From: an uncultured Oligoflexia bacterium
GTDB lineage: Bacteria > Bdellovibrionota > Bacteriovoracia > Bacteriovoracales > Bacteriovoracaceae
Direction: 5' to 3'
Length of the DNA: 7,556 nucleotides
Assembly: GCA_950060715.1 (NCBI GenBank)
Contig: CATLVA010000060.1
Span: 1-7,556, forward strand
Shown here: in pieces, positions 4,931-7,556 of the stretch
How the letters are laid out: every line of letters starts with the position of its first letter
Position numbering within the stretch: the first letter of the stretch is position 1
Program-made: the position numbers and the translations under genes
The notes under the pieces: generated by a model
What the model saw: only the letters and a program-made list of their open reading frames with translations
What the model was told of the DNA's origin: nothing
Database searches by the model: none

Positions 4931-7556
4931 AATAATTCCTTTTGTAATTCGCTCTTTCTTTCAATCCACTCATATAAAACAGGAAGTAGTATTAGGGTGA
5001 GTAAGGTCGAAGTAATCGTTCCACCAATCACAACGACAGAGAGTGGTCTCTGAAGCTCTGAACCAGGACCAGTAGCAAAAAGAAGCGGTAAAAGTCCAAA
5101 GATGGTGATTGATGCTGTTAGAAGAACAGGTCTTAACCTTCTTAGTGATCCCTCAATTACTGCTTCCTTCAATGCAACCCCTGAAACTCTTAGTTTATTA
5201 AAGAAATCAACCATAACCACACCATTCATTACGGCGACACCAAAGAGGGCAATAAAACCAACAGAGGCCGGAACTGAAATGTAAAGCCCAGAAAGGTAGA
5301 GAGCGACAATCCCACCAATCATGGCAAAAGGAATGTTACAAATTACGAGGGCAGCTTGTTTGGCTGAACGGAAAGTTGTAAAAAGGAGTAAATAGATGAG
5401 AAGAATTGAAACGGGAATAACCACGCCTAGTCGTTGTGAGGCCCGCTGTTGGTTTTCAAATTGTCCGCCATAAGTAAGAAAGTATCCCTTTGGCAGATCA
5501 ACAGACTCTTTAACACTTCTCTTAGTTTCTTCCACGAAGCTTACAACATCGCGTCCCTCAACATTTGCTTGGATAACGATTTGTCTTTTTCCAGTTTCTC
5601 TTGTGATCTGAAAAGGGCCATTAATCTCTTTAATAGAAGCCAGTTCTGAAAGAGGAATTTTACTGCCTACTTTCGTTGGAATTAATGTCCCTGATATAGT
5701 TTCAAGGTTATTTCTCTTATTTTCAGGGTATCTAACAGTAATGGCTATTTTTCTATTGTCTTTAATAACTTCGTTGACTGCCTTTCCAGCTACAGCGGTC
5801 TCTATAACCGAGTTAATATCCTCAACATTGATTCCATACTTTGAAATCTCATTTTGCTTAATATCAACTTGTAAATAGTTTTGCCCAGTAATCTCAGTTT
5901 TGATGACATCAACTGCACCGGGTATTTTCTTAAGAACATCTTCAATCTCATTAGACTTTGATTCAAGTATGTCAATCTCATCACCAAAGAGTTTGATGGC
6001 CATAGCAGCTCGAACCCCTGTAAGCATTTCAGAAACACGCATATCAATGGGCATAGTAAAAGCAATCTCAATATCTTCAAAGCCACTTAACTTTTCTCTA
6101 ACTTTTGCATTTAATTCTTTTGGTGTGATATTCCATTCAGACCTCGGTTTTGTAATCAAAAAGTTATCTGTTTGATACAGGTCCATTGGGTCCATTCTCA
6201 ATTCATCAGCTCCAGTACGAGAGTAAACCCCGATCACTTCTGGAATCTCCATCATCGCTGTTTGAAAAGGAACATCAAGTTCAATAGATTTTTCCAAAGT
6301 AATCTTTGGATCTTTTTCAATAATGACAACTGTTGTTCCTTCATCCATCATTGGCATGAACTCATTACCAATTTTTGTGAAGATAAAGAGTGAGACGGCA
6401 AGCATGGCTAGAGCAGTTCCAATTGAAACGGCTCGCATCTTTAAAACCCAGTTTAACACAGGTCTATATACACCTAACAAAACATCAAAAATCTTATTAG
6501 TATTTTTCGATGATTCTTTCATTAAAAAGCTTGATAAAACGGGAACTACCGTAAGGGCCAAAAGAAGTGAACCTGCCATTGCAAAAGATATTGTCACAGC
6601 TAGAGGTACAAACATTTTAGCTTCAAGACCTGTTAGGCTGAAAAGCGGTAAAAATACAACGATGATAATGGTTACACCAGAAACGATTGGAACCGAGACT
6701 TCATTTACTGCTCTATATATGAGATGGAGTTTACTGACTCCTTTAATTGGATTGCAGAGTTTGGTATAAATGTTCTCGACAACAACAATCGTAGAGTCGA
6801 TTAAAATACCGATGGCAATTGCAATCCCTCCTAAAGACATTAAGTTAGCGGAAATTTCAAAAACATTCATTAGAATAAAGGTCATAAGTACCGAAAGAGG
6901 TAAGTTTAAAGAAACAACCAAAGCACTTCTAAAATTACCTAAAAGTACAATCAGAACGAAAAAGATTAAAATTATTGCTTGAATCAAAGCCGATTCAACA
7001 GTCCAAACCGCAGTTTCAACCAGTTCAGTCCGGTCATAGAAAGGTTTGATTGTAACGCCTTTTGGAAGTATTTCTTTCATAGATTCAAGTTTTTTCTTTA
7101 ATCCTTCAACTGCCTCCCTACTATTGGCTCCCTTCCTTAAGAGAGCGAGGCCAGTTACAATTTCACCTTTAGCATCAGCAGTGACTGCTCCATATCTTGT
7201 TACTGAGTTTTCTCTTACTTCGGCAATATCAGAAATCTTAACAGGAGAACCGCCAAGAAGACCTATGGTGATACTCTTAATGTCCTCCATATCTTTGATC
7301 TTACCAATAGTACGAACTAGATAGACTTCATCGTTTTTATTAATTCGATCTCCACCCGCATTTCGATTATTATTTTCTAATGCTTCCTCAACATCAGCCA
7401 ATGTAAGGCCAAATTTTACAAGCAAAGACGGATTAATAACGACTTCATAGGTGAGCACTTCACCTCCTAAAGAGTTAATATCTGCAATACCTTCTACTGT
7501 TCTTAGTTGGGGTCTAATCACCCAATCTTGAATCTCTCGAAGCTTTCTATTGGAAT
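4927..7556 (-). CDS. HME-RND metal efflux permease, CusA/CzcA family (N-terminus missing at right edge)
   Basis: The frame is open to the window edge, giving 875 visible residues. The first visible residues, SNRKLREIQDWVIRPQLRTV, align to about residue 160-170 of complete CzcA/CusA proteins, so TM1 and the first porter subdomain are outside the window. The GTG at 7521-7519 is an internal valine, not a start. Counting from the first visible Ser, TM4 carries SLGGIAIAIGILIDSTIVVVEN (240-261), with Asp253 and Glu260 matching the relay Asp and Glu of the family. The second porter loop has MPMMDEG (400-406), TGADELRMDPMD (447-458) and VSEMLTGVRAAMAIKLFG (507-524). By hand alignment the CusA methionines correspond to Ile411, Gln461 and Glu509, so the Cu/Ag site is absent. 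TM8-TM12 are complete. It is strongly different from the second permease and overlaps the DUF3240-like gene by ATGA. Confidence 0.93.
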   Translation of the reverse strand, partial: SNRKLREIQDWVIRPQLRTVEGIADINSLGGEVLTYEVVINPSLLVKFGLTLADVEEALENNNRNAGGDRINKNDEVYLVRTIGKIKDMEDIKSITIGLLGGSPVKISDIAEVRENSVTRYGAVTADAKGEIVTGLALLRKGANSREAVEGLKKKLESMKEILPKGVTIKPFYDRTELVETAVWTVESALIQAIILIFFVLIVLLGNFRSALVVSLNLPLSVLMTFILMNVFEISANLMSLGGIAIAIGILIDSTIVVVENIYTKLCNPIKGVSKLHLIYRAVNEVSVPIVSGVTIIIVVFLPLFSLTGLEAKMFVPLAVTISFAMAGSLLLALTVVPVLSSFLMKESSKNTNKIFDVLLGVYRPVLNWVLKMRAVSIGTALAMLAVSLFIFTKIGNEFMPMMDEGTTVVIIEKDPKITLEKSIELDVPFQTAMMEIPEVIGVYSRTGADELRMDPMDLYQTDNFLITKPRSEWNITPKELNAKVREKLSGFEDIEIAFTMPIDMRVSEMLTGVRAAMAIKLFGDEIDILESKSNEIEDVLKKIPGAVDVIKTEITGQNYLQVDIKQNEISKYGINVEDINSVIETAVAGKAVNEVIKDNRKIAITVRYPENKRNNLETISGTLIPTKVGSKIPLSELASIKEINGPFQITRETGKRQIVIQANVEGRDVVSFVEETKRSVKESVDLPKGYFLTYGGQFENQQRASQRLGVVIPVSILLIYLLLFTTFRSAKQAALVICNIPFAMIGGIVALYLSGLYISVPASVGFIALFGVAVMNGVVMVDFFNKLRVSGVALKEAVIEGSLRRLRPVLLTASITIFGLLPLLFATGPGSELQRPLSVVVIGGTITSTLLTLILLPVLYEWIERKSELQKELL

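Noticed and set aside
5802..6086. Minus-strand frame of 94 codons in another phase of the first permease
   Set aside because: It is an out-of-frame reading of an intact permease gene. The main frame shows no frameshift here, and the product (Leu/Arg-rich) is typical of shadow frames.
5102..7324. Several plus-strand frames of 60 to 148 codons within the first permease
   Set aside because: They are antisense shadows of the permease, with products dominated by Ser, Ile and Thr and no start signals.
7519..7521. GTG as a possible start of the first permease
   Set aside because: The frame stays open to the window edge, and residues before it (REIQDW) are conserved in the family, so this is an internal valine of a truncated gene.
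1..7556. CRISPR arrays, tRNA or rRNA genes, insertion sequences
   Set aside because: No regularly spaced repeats, no cloverleaf or rRNA-like sequence and no transposase coding region were seen on either strand.

Overview
The window carries the distal part of a heavy-metal efflux operon from an AT-rich Gram-negative bacterium, with every supported gene on the minus strand. The double-membrane cell plan is inferred from two RND permeases of the CusA/CzcA (HME) class and several exported small proteins. The organism cannot be fixed from this sequence. The AT-rich composition, a sigma-54-like promoter and the style of the pumps would fit a marine gammaproteobacterium or a Bdellovibrionota/Bacteriovoracales member, but this is a weak guess.

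Reading in the direction of transcription (right to left): a first HME-RND permease enters from the right edge without its N-terminus (7556-4927). It overlaps by ATGA a small DUF3240-type, PII-like protein (4930-4622). A second, complete and clearly different HME-RND permease follows (4582-1454), then a 140-residue exported protein (1429-1007). Next come a DUF6488-like exported protein that overlaps the end of its neighbour (about 1047-622) and a 47-residue membrane-anchored or exported peptide with a His-rich tail (617-474). A good intrinsic terminator closes the unit (about 418-452). The adaptor (CusB-like) and outer-membrane (TolC-like) genes are not visible and probably lie beyond the right edge.

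The gene order suggests metal export across both membranes by one or two RND pumps, a cytoplasmic PII-like accessory protein, and three small periplasmic or membrane proteins at the 3' end that may bind metal. Neither permease keeps the three methionines of the E. coli CusA copper/silver site, so the substrate is open.

The left end (1-416) is a separate unit. The first 14 codons of a response regulator run off the left edge, behind a strong ribosome binding site and a -24/-12 (sigma-54) promoter candidate. Upstream lie two near-identical 17-bp imperfect palindromes exactly 168 bp apart, which could be enhancer sites. The other unusual item is a terminator-like hairpin lying inside the signal-peptide codons of the DUF6488-like gene, just after the stop of the gene before it, preceded by a second hairpin. 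This looks like a point of internal termination or attenuation.
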